Position numbers and translations under genes: made by a program
In this document: positions 22,601 to 33,759 of the stretch, one piece after another
Numbering within the stretch: the stretch's first letter is position 1
Layout: every line of letters starts with the position of its first letter
DNA from: Endomychus coccineus
Taxonomy: Eukaryota; Arthropoda; Insecta; Coleoptera; Endomychidae
Direction: 5' to 3'
Length of the DNA: 64,000 bases
NCBI GenBank assembly: GCA_958510875.1
Contig: OY294069.1
Span: 182,945,112 to 183,009,111, forward strand
Notes under the pieces: generated by a model
What the model was told of the DNA's origin: nothing
Seen by the model: the letters and a program-made list of their open reading frames with translations, nothing else
Databases searched by the model: none

Positions 22601-25600
22601 ATTCAAATATGTTACAATATGGATAAAATTTCATATTATATAGTAAAGGGTGAAACGATAACTTTTTTAGAATTGTTATTATTTCAACTATTGATAGTTT
22701 CAATAAACAAATAATTATTTCGTTTTGATAATTGTTGATATTATAGAAAAGATGATAAACATGTTTTCTATCCAGGTTACTGTTCACAATGTTATCGCAG
22801 TCACATGGATGTCGAACGGAAACGGAAATCGCAAGGACACTCGGAACATCAAAAGGCAATAGCTTTTACAAAATTCGAAGAAAAGAAACGTCAACAGACC
22901 GACAAAAAGAACAAATTCCATTTTATCCGCAAATCGTCTCAACTAAAAGGTAAATATTGTTCTCCACATTAACACGATCGATTAGGATATTCGCAGAATC
23001 AGAGTCCAATTATGATCAATGTATTACATATTTCAACCTCTCGCCTCGTTTAGCAACTATAATTTTCATTTCCATGTTGTATTATTGCCTGAATTTTTTC
23101 GCTAATCTCACGAATATGTCCCGATAGAAACATATCAGGAAGCAAATGAAACGCGCTGTTTCTGATAATGAGTAAATACGTTGATGACATTGATTCAAAA
23201 TTTGTCACAGTACGCAGATAAACGTAATATTCGTATACGATATTCGTCACGTGGCTTCTGTCGTTAGATTTTGGGACTACGAAATTAGTCACAAGGTCAA
23301 TTATTGATTTCAAATTTCTGAAATGCAATTAAAATCTTGTTGATGCAACAATTTTGCCACCGCTTTTCTTTTGCAGGCAACATTAAGAACTTGTCAACCA
23401 ATTTTTTCTTCAGATTTGTGATTATGTCGATTTTTTAATGCTTCTATCCGATTCCCCAATGGTATACACATAAACCTTACATTTAGGCCGTATGATGCAC
23501 CACCAGACAGTTTCATTAGTTGAAGATTGATGTTTAGAAAACTTATAATTTTCGTACACTAGTTGGGTGTTTCCGCGTTCACTAATAATTTAAAATTTTC
23601 AAAAGAATGTTAACTATTACTTGTTAGCATGTACAACACGAAAAATATAATGATTATAAGTTTGTAAACAAGCCCTTGTCTACCCTTAATAAGCAATAAA
23701 TATTCGATTGGCCGTAATGTTCAACATTCGCCCATCCTTCCTGTTATTACCAAAGAAAGTTCTGTGTGACGAGTTTCAGGCACCCTTAAAATTTATCTGA
23801 GACCTTGACCGGTCCCTGTATTCAAATTGTGACGAATATCATGCCGTCCGATGACGCTGGATTTTTATAATCTCTCATATTTAACAGTTGATTTTGTCCA
23901 TTAAAATTAATTTATTTTTAGAAACATGAATGTTTACATAATTATTACTATTATTATTATTACCGACTTATCTAAAGACGTTCTATTAGCTTTGGTATTC
24001 TTAGTTAGAGTTGACAGTATACACGAGGCAATTCTGGCTTATATGCTTGTGAAAATGCGCAAGCTAATTCGTTCTTACCATTTCGCTTCCAGAGATGGGT
24101 CGATCGGTGAGAGTGTCAGACATCAGGTGCTCTAATCCAGACGCGGACAAACTAATGGCCGAATTCCTTTTGGCTTGTCAGTGTTGGGGCGAGATGCTAA
24201 GGAACGATTTCTCGAAATGCGTGCAAGCTTTTACGCGACGTGTGGAATTCGAAGTGGAACAAAACAAACCCATAGAAGATATAGCCGAGGTAGCACAGAA
24301 ATGTTACAACATCTTCAACGACAGACTCAACAACTATCCGCAATATCAAGAAGTGAGCGTGGATATGAAGGAACAACTATTGGATTTCTTCGAGAAATAC
24401 GTCATGGTTATTTTGTACAGGTTTGTGTTTATATTATATTGATAAATGTATATTGTTTGCTCAAATTTTCTTTTTTTTTTCAGCGCGTTGTTCTGTCCGC
24501 AATCTACCAACGACGAAGAAAAAGATCTGATCATCCAGGACCGTATCCGAAAATTGAGCTGGGTAAACGCCCACCATCTGGACTGTTGCATCAGCGAGAC
24601 GAGCATAGAAGTACGCGATCTCGTCTATACCGCCATTACGGATCTCTTGGGTATGGACTCGGTCAAACCGCCGCTCGACAAACTGTCTTGCATAGTGCGG
24701 TGTTGCCGTAGCGTCGTCAAAGTGTTGCAACATTGCCAAGGTGGACCGGTGAGCGCCGACGAGTTTCTGCCGGCTCTCATTTTCGTCGTGTTGAAAGCGA
24801 ATCCGGCACGACTGAAAAGTAACATACTGTACATCACGCGTTTCTGCAACGATTCCAGGTTGATGCAGGGAGAAGCCGGATATTATTTCACGAATTTGGT
24901 AAGTCTTCAAAATAACAGTTTCATATTCATATTCTTTATTTGTCACTTCAGCTTATAGGTTCATACGGGACACGTTGTTGGTTTATACGTAGCGGTCGAA
25001 CGGTGACTCCGAGTTATTCAGAAAAATTCACACGATATATAGACGTGATGCGTTAAATTTACTGGTTCAATGTCGTACCTTGAGCCGGTTTCGAGTTATC
25101 GAGCAGAGCGGTCCATCGAAATACTCGACGCTAGTCCCTATTTGTACGCGAGTCGTGAATAGTTCGCGCAACTAGACAGACTGCGGCTCGCGCTGTTGAT
25201 CGGCTTGAGGAGAATACGGACTGAGCGTAGGGAACGTTGTTGGTTTCTACAAAGGGGTTGAACGGTATCTCCAATTTACTGAATATGGATATGATGCGTT
25301 TAATTCACTAGAGTGTCCCAATATGGATTCAGAAAAAATTGATCAACTGGACAAGTTGTTTTCGATTTAACAAACGATATCTTCAGTTGCTTTCAGAACC
25401 AGAATGTTTGATAATCTTCAGTAATAACTATTAAAAGTTCGATTTTCACTAATTTAATATATAAATATAACTGTAGTTTCGCTAACAGTAGCTTTTTCAA
25501 ACAAATATTACAAAATCCTACAAAAGAGCCAACCTAATATATAACTTTAATGATCATCTTAGGATAGATGGTAATTGGAATTTTTCCTAATTGAGGCAAT

Positions 25601-28600
25601 AAAAGTTAAACTGGTAGCAAATGGAATATTCTTTTTTCCGTTTTCAAAGGTCCCTGCTTTCTGACCAATGTATATCATAGGCCAAGACCCACATAGTCCA
25701 GGCTATGAACCGGAAAATAAAAAAAAAACATGTGAGTTCGAATCACAAAATGTTTTTTGCATCAGCTTCAGGAGGTTCTCAGGATCATTCATACACCTTA
25801 AAACCTCTTGAGAACCTCAACCCCACCCATTGGGCGTGAAAATTGCCAATTTTGTCGATTTTACCACCCCAACGATGAATTTTAAGTAAATCTGACTTCG
25901 GAATCGTATTTAGCGACCCAAAAAACCTCTTGGTGCATTCGAAATGGCAAAATACCTTTTTTTAGAAAATACAATTCAAGACTTGGCATGTTGCAAATTT
26001 GGGGGAGATTTCGGGCCATTTTCACCCCCAATAGGTTGGGTTGGGGTTCCCAAGAGGTTTTAAGGTGTATGAATGATCCTAAGAACCTCCTGAAGCTAAT
26101 GCAAAAAAAAATATTTTGATTCGAACTTACATGTTTTTTAAGCTATTGCATATAGCTTTTATCGCGGGCTTTGAGCGCGGCTACCGAATCAAGAAATTCC
26201 GTAACGAAAAATAATGTAAGACCTAAACACCTAACATGTGTCAAATTAATTAATTAATTTGAAGTTTCTAAAAGTGAGAAATTTCGCTATTTTATACGAA
26301 TGTTATAACACTCTAGCGCTTTAGACTCCGGGCCTATCGAAATTAGAAGGTTCGAATTATCTAAAAACATAATTGCATGAACTCCAGACGTCCTATGTAA
26401 TTAGCTACGAACGAAATCATTTTGACATATGCCTCTAGGAGCTCGCTACGCGTCAGTTAGAGTTTATACGTTAGACGCGCGTAGCAGAGACCTGAGAGTA
26501 CCTGTTTCTATTAAGCTATTGCATATATTGCATATAGCTTTTATCGCAGGCTTTGAGCGCGGCGACCGAATCAAGAAATTCCGTAACGAAAAATAACAGG
26601 AACTCGTTTATGTTGCGCTCTCTCGGGTGACTAATATTGAAAAATTGTATATCACGACAAAAAACGATAATTCTACATTCAAGTTTTATAATAATCGAAA
26701 GCAAGCTGCATCGACTGCATCTTTGTTGCAAAAATTCAAAAGACTGCCTTTAAATAGTGTTCAGACGACAGCTCAAAGTGTCTTAGATTTCATTAGTAAT
26801 AGAAATGGCATTTCAATAATGACTTTCAATTGCCAAAGTCTAAATGGTCACAAATACGATTTACAAGATTCAGTTACGAGACAAACAAATGTGTTACTTC
26901 TTACCGAAACTTGCATGGCGCATGATAATCCGATTGAAATACCTAATTTCAATTGTACTGTTCAATTCAAACGAGATACTGTTCCAAAAGGTGGGGTAGC
27001 TATTTACCAAAATAATAATAATGTTACTAATATTAGAAATACATATTGCACACGTTAGCGATGTTAATGTTAGGCGCTCATTTGTTGGAGATATTTGTGC
27101 GTGCTTATGCAAACTTAGAAATGGCCTACACATAGTCATGGTAGCAATTTACATTTCTCCGAATCCAAAATTGGACGAGGTAGAGCATTTTATTCATCGC
27201 ACTTTACTGGAGTACACTGAAGAAAGGTCGAAAATACTTGGTACAAATGGTAATAAATTTCCACTTATCTTGGCTGGCGATTTCAACATCAACTTCGCTG
27301 ATAAAAAATCAGAGCGGTTGACAACTTTTCTTTCGGAAAAATTGAATTTGAAAATGAATAATGATCCACAAGAATCCACAACAAAATATGGGACCACCAT
27401 TGACGCGGTATTTTCCAGATATTTAGAGGATATCAAGTCTCAAACTTATGTCTCTTATTTCAGTTATTCAGTTACCATAAACCTATAGTTTCAATGATAA
27501 CAAATTCCTGAATAACCTACATGTATTGTAAGATAATAAAAATATTTTAAACGATATTAACTTCTCATTTATTCAATAAAAGAAAAAAAATTGTTTTCTT
27601 ATCGGTCACCACGCTCAAAAGTAACTTGAATTAATATCAAAGAAAAAACTTGAATTAAAATATCTAAGAAAAAAAAATACTGCATAAATTAAAAAAAATA
27701 AATAATTATAATTGCATAAGTTGAGAAAAAATACTATGCAATAGCTTTACCGCGGCAGTCCCCGGGCGCCACACGTATCTTTTTTTATTTTTTTTTATTA
27801 TAGCTTAAATCCCGGTTCACAGCCTGGATTAACATGTCATTTGTCATAATCGGTTGATTTATCTCTATTATATTTTATGAATTTAGTTAAATTATTGTGC
27901 ATCTTTACGCTTCGTGAATATCAAAATTACTAAGACAATTTGAAATTTTAGTAGTGGGGGGCCCCATATATTTGATGCTAACATATATTTGTTTACTGAC
28001 CGTAATCTTAAACCTAGCTAAGACGTTTGATATTGTCAATCATGACATACTCTTTCAGAGATTGGAAGATGGGATTAGAGGGGTTCATATTCTAAGATTA
28101 TTTATCAAACAGGATACAGAGAGGGAAAATAATTGATTAACATAGCGTTCCATTGTCTGCCTACATGGATGTGTCATAGAAGACAATTATAGGTCCCTAC
28201 ATAATGTTCTTACTGTATGTCAATAACATTTTTAATACCGAGAACTGTGAAGGAAAATTAGTATCCTGCTTAGATGGCACAGCGATAGTAATAGTAGGTA
28301 AAAGTGGAATGAAGTGTATAAAAAAGCAGAATCAGGCATGGAACAAATTCACATATGAAAACCTGAAAAACCCTTGTTACGATCCGCAAATCCACATGCT
28401 CAAAAAATCCAAACTACTTTTGTTCTCAATTAAATAAAACAAAATGAATCAAGTATTTAGGCATCATGATTGATCAATCTCTTTTTGTACAATATGAATA
28501 TCAGTGGCCCAAACACAGATGTGTGAGGAACTCCAAAATCTATGTCATGGTGCTCAGTTATGTACGACTCAAAACGAGGTAGAACTGTAATTTATAATAC

Positions 28601-30044
28601 CATGCTGAAAATCAGTTAGTAGATTGTATTTTTACATATAAGACATTAGTCATTAAGAGTTATTTTTCGATAAGTTTTGTAAATGTATCAAGGATAGAAA
28701 CGCTATCAACTCAAGAACGTAGTCATCAAAATCCGAGAGTAAACATTGTATCTCACGGTATTCTTGTTCTCTACTATTTCAGTGTTGCGCCGTTTCGTTC
28801 ATCGAAAACTTGACAGCCGAATCGTTGAACATGCCCGTACAAGAATTCGATGGATACATGTCCGGACAAGTTACCTGTGTCAGTGCTTGGGAATCGGCCC
28901 TGGTAGCGTGCGAGGGAATGCATCAACTTTGCGAACATCTGTCCTTGCTTAAAGGTCTATCCGAAAGGACTGCCAACGTTCACGAAGGCACCGAATTGTT
29001 GAAAAGAGACATGGAGAAGCTAAAGGTAAAGATACTTCTAGAAATGATAGAAACTAGTTTGAAATCGCGATTTTACATTAAATTTTTACTTTTATTTCGA
29101 AAATGCCTCGTTACAAATAAATGTAGGAAAAACAAATTTCTCACTTGTTAAACATGCTAAATTTCGTGTCAAATATTGTTTTAAACTGCTAGAATGTTAT
29201 CAAGCATAATAAATTATTTCTTAAAAAATTGTTAATTTCTCATTAGGAAGAGCTGTCCGAGAAAGTTGTTTCGGTGTTGGAGAGGACACCGCTGGTGATC
29301 AAACCGAGAAAAGTTTCGATATCGCTGGACAGACAAGACTCGCAAATGGACAACTTACCATCACCAATGGCACCAACAATGAGTGACGACGTGGCACAAT
29401 TAGAACAACTCGCAGGGAACGAGAAAAATTACTATCGACAGAATTTACAATTGGGCGGCAACGTTGCATTGGGAGCGAGCAAAGAAAAGATCAAGTTGAA
29501 TTTGGACATAGCACCTTTCGTGGTCGTAGAACGATCGGCTTCGGACGCGGAAGTCGAGGTGGCCACGCCCCAAGACGAGGAGCACAGTCTGTTGGGTCTG
29601 TCTAAGATCAATTACGACATCGACTTGTCGGATCTGAGCGGCGACGATCTAACGCCGGATCAACAGAACGCGTCTTCGGTACGTTTCACGCCCGATCCGT
29701 TCAGTCCGACGGGAGCGGGAGCGTGTCCGATCGCGCAAAGTCCTCTGGTACCTTCGAAACTTGGCGGGAATTTCGTGTTACCGTTTCTGGAAGAAAAGAA
29801 AGACGTCGATATGATGGTCCCCGAAAACGTACAAGGAGACGAAACGTTGACGGATAACGGGGATAATCTACCGTCTCCGATCAAACCAAGTAAGACTACG
29901 ACGGGATATACGGGATTCGCGAAGCAGGGTTTGCAGATACCGAGTATTCCTTGTAATACCGGGGATTTTGGATATTCTGTGACGTCACAGTCGCAGTTTA
30001 AGGTAACGCCGAGCAATCGAAACGATCCCAACTCCAACGATTAA
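19678..30044 (+). CDS. Rabex-5: Rabex-5 (RABGEF1), Rab5 guanine nucleotide exchange factor and ubiquitin ligase/binder
   Basis: Coding exons: 19678-19810, 22776-22949, 24093-24420, 24484-24898, 28783-29025 and 29247-30044. Frame is continuous and the product is about 696 residues. An A20-type zinc finger lies at residues 31-50 (C-x3-C-x11-C-x2-C, inside [16 protein letters not shown]), with its last two Cys in exon 2. The helical bundle and VPS9 domain fill exons 3-5: [41 protein letters not shown] and GYYFTNL. The Asp of SADEFLP and the Tyr of GYYFTNL are the positions known to act in catalysis in Rabex-5. [10 protein letters not shown] and YMSGQ continue the family. The last exon is a long, probably disordered tail with Pro/Ser-Pro stretches. 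The protein loads Rab5 with GTP on early endosomes. Introns 1 (3.0 kb) and 4 (3.9 kb) are packed with mobile elements. A further upstream ATG is possible at 19291. Confidence 0.93.
20056..20098 (-). ncRNA. Decayed hammerhead-like motif (CTAATGA core)
   Basis: The minus strand has a perfect six-pair stem II (GGCTAC-TTG-GTAGCC), a GAAA box and the AGG-T-CCT stem III. The first box reads CTAATGA instead of CTGATGA, which changes the essential G5, so this copy should be inactive. Confidence 0.55.
20310..21521 (+). mobile_element. 5'-truncated non-LTR retrotransposon (reverse transcriptase), one stop
   Basis: The frame from about 20287 to 21477 encodes a reverse transcriptase from its central part to the C-terminus. 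Visible are [32 protein letters not shown], the catalytic [15 protein letters not shown] and VKFLGVVID. The only break is a TAG at 20575-20577, exactly where the family has a Ser/Cys after GVPQG. The frame then stays open for 300 codons. There is no endonuclease domain, so the copy is 5'-truncated. CTATAT at 20304-20309 is repeated at 21516-21521 and fits a target-site duplication. It belongs to the broad jockey/CR1-like group; the exact clade is uncertain. Confidence 0.85.
23120..24060 (+). repeat. Second copy of the 18720-19025 repeat, interrupted
   Basis: Homology is confined to about 23121-23190 and 23845-24060. The last part touches the acceptor region of Rabex-5 exon 3 (exon starts 24093). 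The intervening 650 bases are absent from the first copy. Confidence 0.6.
24968..25330 (+). repeat. Imperfect direct repeat in Rabex-5 intron 4
   Basis: ACGTTGTTGGTTTATACG..GGTCGAACGGT at 24971 recurs as ACGTTGTTGGTTTCTAC..GGTTGAACGGT near 25234, about 263 bp downstream. GATGCGTTAAATT/GATGCGTTTAATT and the following CACTAG-type ends are also shared. I see no coding or terminal structures. Confidence 0.5.
25721..26139. mobile_element. MITE-like element with about 110-130 bp terminal inverted repeats
   Basis: The left arm (25721-25850) and the reverse complement of the right arm (26000-26139) share a poly(A)-ACATGT(G/A)AGTTCGAATCA start, GCTTCAGGAGGTTCT, GGATCATTCATACACC and TTAAAACCTCTTG. Divergence is small. 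The short centre has no coding capacity, so this is a non-autonomous fold-back element. Its right end abuts a Helentron 5' end at 26138. Confidence 0.75.
26138..26216 (+). mobile_element. Solitary Helentron 5' end
   Basis: AAGCTATTGCATATAGCTTT through GAAATTCCGTAACGAAAAAT is the same 5' terminal block that starts the larger copies at 26511 and 38843. No helicase or endonuclease sequence follows. About 295 bp of unassigned sequence separates it from the next copy. Confidence 0.6.
26511..27780 (+). mobile_element. Internally deleted Helentron (Helitron-type) with helicase tail and endonuclease relic
   Basis: A 5' block with the hairpin-like GCTATTGCATATTGCATATAGC is joined to a frame reading [15 protein letters not shown], the motif-VI end of PIF1-like Helitron helicases. 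An EEP-type endonuclease follows: [44 protein letters not shown] and VSYFSY. A frameshift near 27040 and a stop after VSYFSY break it. The 3' end GCTATGCAATAGC..CCACACGTAT resembles Helentron ends with short hairpins. Most of the Rep/helicase is missing. It sits in Rabex-5 intron 4. Confidence 0.8.
27960..28440 (+). pseudogene. Degenerate non-LTR reverse transcriptase fragment
   Basis: The plus strand reads [19 protein letters not shown] and, after frame changes, FLLYVNNIF and [10 protein letters not shown]. These correspond to DLSKAFDx[15 protein letters not shown] and FADDTAIVI of non-LTR reverse transcriptases. The catalytic Asp pair is lost (LDG), so it is dead. Confidence 0.6.
28480..28612 (-). 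pseudogene. Second reverse transcriptase scrap, opposite strand
   Basis: The minus strand reads [20 protein letters not shown] followed by IFIL. This is a decayed GVPQGSVLGPLLFILY motif. It points against the neighbouring plus-strand fragment, so two different insertions or an inversion are required. Confidence 0.55.
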
Positions 30045-30320
30045 ATATGGTTGTTCTTTAGGTAAAGGTTGTCTATTTCATAAAAATTATTTAGTACATG
30101 ATATTATTGATATACAGGGGTACGTGCAAGAGGATTAGGGACCAGTCGCCATAACTCATAATTTTCCATGTCGATTGAGTTTTGATTAAAAAATTTTCAA
30201 GAATGTTTCAGCTTTCAATAACTAATCTTCTTATAGCGAGTAAATTAACTAGGACATGATTGTAATAATGAATATAATATTAAAGAAAAAAAATTAGTTC
30301 TTATTATTTGAAATAACGAT

Positions 30321-30326
30321 AATAAA
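30321..30326 (+). terminator. Candidate poly(A) signal of Rabex-5
   Basis: An AATAAA lies 277 bases after the Rabex-5 stop codon and is the first canonical hexamer I find downstream. Confidence 0.45.
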
Positions 30327-30684
30327 ATGATTATTTCCATACTAATGCAAATATATAGATTCAGTTTGTGAAATTTAATATTATTTTTAATATCAACAAC
30401 AATTTTCACAACATTGAAAAATTTCATCTAATATTATTAAGTAAAAAGAATATGAGGAACAAATAGTTTGTTCAATGAGTATTATTCATGATTTTCTTAC
30501 TTCAAAAACTATCATTGGGCATTAATTTTAAAATATTTTACAAATTGGTGCTTGTGAGAATGTTTCTCTTTTTATTCATTAAAATGATTCTTTTACCAAT
30601 GCAACAGTTGCTTTATTTGACATGTTAACATGCTATTATTAAGCCGTCCGCCATATTGCTTAGAAAAAAAATACGCTGTCTACC

Positions 30685-30968
30685 TCAAAGAGTTCTATAA
30701 CTAGAGAAGACAATCTGCCGCACAATCGCGGGTCTTCTGTCCTTGTCGCTCTTCCCGTTCTTTCTCTCTCACACAGTTTTCGGGAGAGAGCAAGAAATTT
30801 CGTGTGCGTCGTGTGGTATACACACGACGCACACGAAATACGTATAAGCGTAGGAATCGTGCGAGAGAGAAAGGATGAGAAGAGCAACAAAGACAGGAGA
30901 CCCCCGAGTGTGCGGTCGTTATACATTGTGTACATGCAGCTTGTCTCCTCTAGTTATAGAACTCTTTG
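30685..30968. repeat. Long imperfect palindrome (fold-back element)
   Basis: The outer ends AGAGTTCTATAACTAGAG and its complement near 30955-30968 enclose matching inner blocks. These include a reverse-complementary pair at the centre: TTTCGTGTGCGTCGTGTG (30798-30815) and CACACGACGCACACGAAA (30821-30838), with only five bases between. The whole could fold into a ~140-bp hairpin with some mismatches. Inner arms are rich in AGAGAG/CTCTCT. No gene is visible. It is probably a fold-back transposon or MITE. Confidence 0.75.
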
Positions 30969-31617
30969 GTCTATCTACTCGACGATGTCTTGTTCCCCCT
31001 CTTTCTACTTTCCGTAATGACTTAATAACAATAGCACAGAGCCTGTGACAACAGTTCACATCTGGAAAGTACAAGTACAATTTACGCTACAGCCTTAACA
31101 GTCGCTATTCTATTATCGCGTTTGCATTAAATTACTTGTTTGCTTTTTCCGTAACTAAATTTCCATAATTCGCGATAAAGTCTTTGTAGTTGTAATATCG
31201 AAAAACAAATTTGCATAAATAGAACAGATCCGGAGATTGACGTAATTTATCGAACTCGCGTGTGATATTCTGTAAATTTTGGTGTTACAATCTGAAACAT
31301 TTCTTCTATTTATAATATTTTTACTTTAACCATATAAGATTACCTCACTACAAACAACGTAATGTATTAAAAGTGAGCTGCCTTAAAGTTTAGAAAAAGA
31401 CATAAATATTCTATCTTTGGATGGAGGATGTTCCAAAATTGTTTTGTTTTGTTGCATTAAAAGTTATTACTTCCCCTCTTATTGAATTCAAATAATGTTG
31501 CTGGCCCAAATATGAAACGAAAAAGGATTTGATTTGCATTAATGTAGACTGGTTAGTTTTATTTAAACTTTGGATGTTTTTGGTGCTTACTTGTTGAAAA
31601 TTCGTATCTATAGTTTT

Positions 31618-32806
31618 AATAAAAAATACACTTGTAATAAATTTTTAAAAACTTCATTTTTATTAAACAAAACGTGACATGTTTCACCACACGGTGACTT
31701 TAGAAAACAATGGTTTTACAAAATATGGTTTATTCCTTAAATATTAAAATTAACATTAAGAAGGACAAAGGTATACATACAGTAGCATAAGAGTTACTCA
31801 CCAATAAATTTAATAATGGAGAATTGGCAAAGTCTTTCTGATAATTAAAAGTTTCCTGTATTTTTAAACTTATTAATTTCATTTTTTTATAAGTTGTTTA
31901 ATACTTTACTTATAACTGACTTATGGAGAATCTCACAATCAACTTTTGAATCTCCTTTGTTCAAATTAAAATTTTCTTTAATTCTAGTTTTGAAAGATCT
32001 TCCTGTCTGACCTATATAGAATTTATCACAATCTTCACACTCTACCTTGTATACTTCTGATTATTGATTTTTTTTATTCTTATCTTTGTTGTTTTTAATA
32101 TATTTGTCTACGGTACTATTCGTCCTAAAAGATGTGGTAACATTGTGTTTTTTAAGTACACTACATACATTATTAGAAGTTAGTTTACCAGAGTAGAGTT
32201 AAGACTCATAATTATAGATTAATAATGTCTGTAGGTAAACTTTCTGATAATGTATGCAATTTACTTAAAAATCACAATGTTACTACATCTTTTAGAACAT
32301 ATAATACGCTAGGCAAATATATTAACAACAGCAAAATTGAAAATAAAAAAGATCAAGAATCAGAAGTATACAAGGACATTGCGATAAATTCTATACAGGC
32401 CAGACAGGAAGATCTTGCAAAACTAGAATTAAAGAACATTTTAATTTGAACAAAGGAGATTCAAAAGTTATAAACCATATTAAAGAAACTGATCATCAAG
32501 TGTTAGAAGTAAAGTATTAAAGAACTTAGAGAAAATTCAAATTAATAAGTTTAAAAATATAGGAAACCTTTTAAATGAAAGATTTTACCAATTCTCCATT
32601 ATTAAATTTATTTGTGAGTAACTCTTATCCTACTGTACACGTACCTCACTCATCCCCTCCTACTTGATCTTAATTTTAATATTTAAGGAATAAACCATAC
32701 TTTATAAAATCATTGTTTTATAAAGTCACCGTGTAGTGAAACATGTCACGTTTTGTTTAATAAAAACGAAGTTTGTTAAAATTTATTACAAGTGTATTTT
32801 TTATTA
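31618..32806. mobile_element. Head-to-head inverted pair of Penelope-like fragments
   Basis: Left arm 31618-32190 (minus sense) and right arm 32230-32806 (plus sense) are inverted copies. The outer ends share ATACACTTGTAATAAATTTT, AACGTGACATGTTTC and TTTATTCCTTAAATATTAAAA. The inner parts share GGTAAACT, TGTTAC(C/T)ACATCTTTTAG and ACAAATATATTAA-like blocks. Both arms encode pieces of a GIY-YIG endonuclease: the left reads YKVECEDCDKFYIGQTGRSF on the minus strand, the right reads FYTGQTGRSCKTRIKEHF out of frame. Both are broken by indels. Confidence 0.75.
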
Positions 32807-33759
32807 AGATTGATTTAATAATTTGAAAGTTATGTTTTTTCGCCGTACAATTTCTTCCTGGAACTTCAAGTTAATTAAATCATGTAGTATCATTAGAATA
32901 AAACCATGAACCACCTAAGTTGTATGCAGAAGGATTGAGAATTATTATATTAAATTTAACACCTCTTTTTTATGCATTTTCTTCTTAATCAATTGATGTG
33001 GTTGCCAAGGAATTGCTGTTATGGTGACTGGTCACTATATTATATTATCTATACAAAGTAATGAGAAAAGTAGATTGAATATTTCCGAAGGTCTATGAAA
33101 ATATGTGGATTACATTTACTCAAAAATTTGGCTTATTTTATCCTCGCTGCCAATTTTTCTTGTTTGTAAAGAAAATATTGAACTTAATCCGATTACATTC
33201 GAGCGTTGCTGACTTTTAGCAGCTTCGAGTTTTAAATATTTTTCTACACAATTTGCACTGATTTTTCAAATTTGCAACGTAACGCCACAATGTCGTTTTG
33301 TTTTTTATTATATTCATATGTTGCTGGAGTTGTGTATTGGTTGGTAAATTCTAGCTTTAAGACATTGTACAAATTTTGAAAGGAAATTATAAACAGAGAT
33401 TGTTAGCATTTGACTGAATTGGAAGAAGAACTGGTTGTAGTATAATAATTATTAATGTGTCTACCATGAAACTATTTTAAATAAAATATTGAAAAAAATG
33501 GTTGTTTCGATTTTCCTTGATCTTCAGAAACATTATGGCTTAAGAAAGAAACGAGAAATCTCTTGAAATGTGGTCATAATAACAAAAATATTTCAACATA
33601 ATTTTTATTCAACAAAAATAATATCACTAAGTTTAACCTTAACACTTTCATCTCTCAACTAATATACACATTAATGTTTATTCTTCTCTCAGCTGAAGAA
33701 CTATACCAAAATTGTTAATGTATCCATTATAAATTAATTTATATAAAAAAAAACATTGT
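32807..33759. other. Intergenic, nothing recognised
   Basis: AT-rich sequence between the PLE pair and the 3' end of the sulfotransferase. I see no open frame of note, no repeat structure and no RNA gene. Confidence 0.4.

Noticed and set aside
24175..24946. Overlapping frames on both strands in Rabex-5 exons 3-4
   Set aside because: The Rabex-5 frame across the spliced exons explains all conserved motifs; the others are shadows that cross introns.
31664..31712. GGTGAAACATGTC segment as another hammerhead
   Set aside because: The GAAA box and a tiny palindromic stem III are present, but no CTGATGA-like box precedes the stem-II hairpin, so I call it only a PLE terminus.
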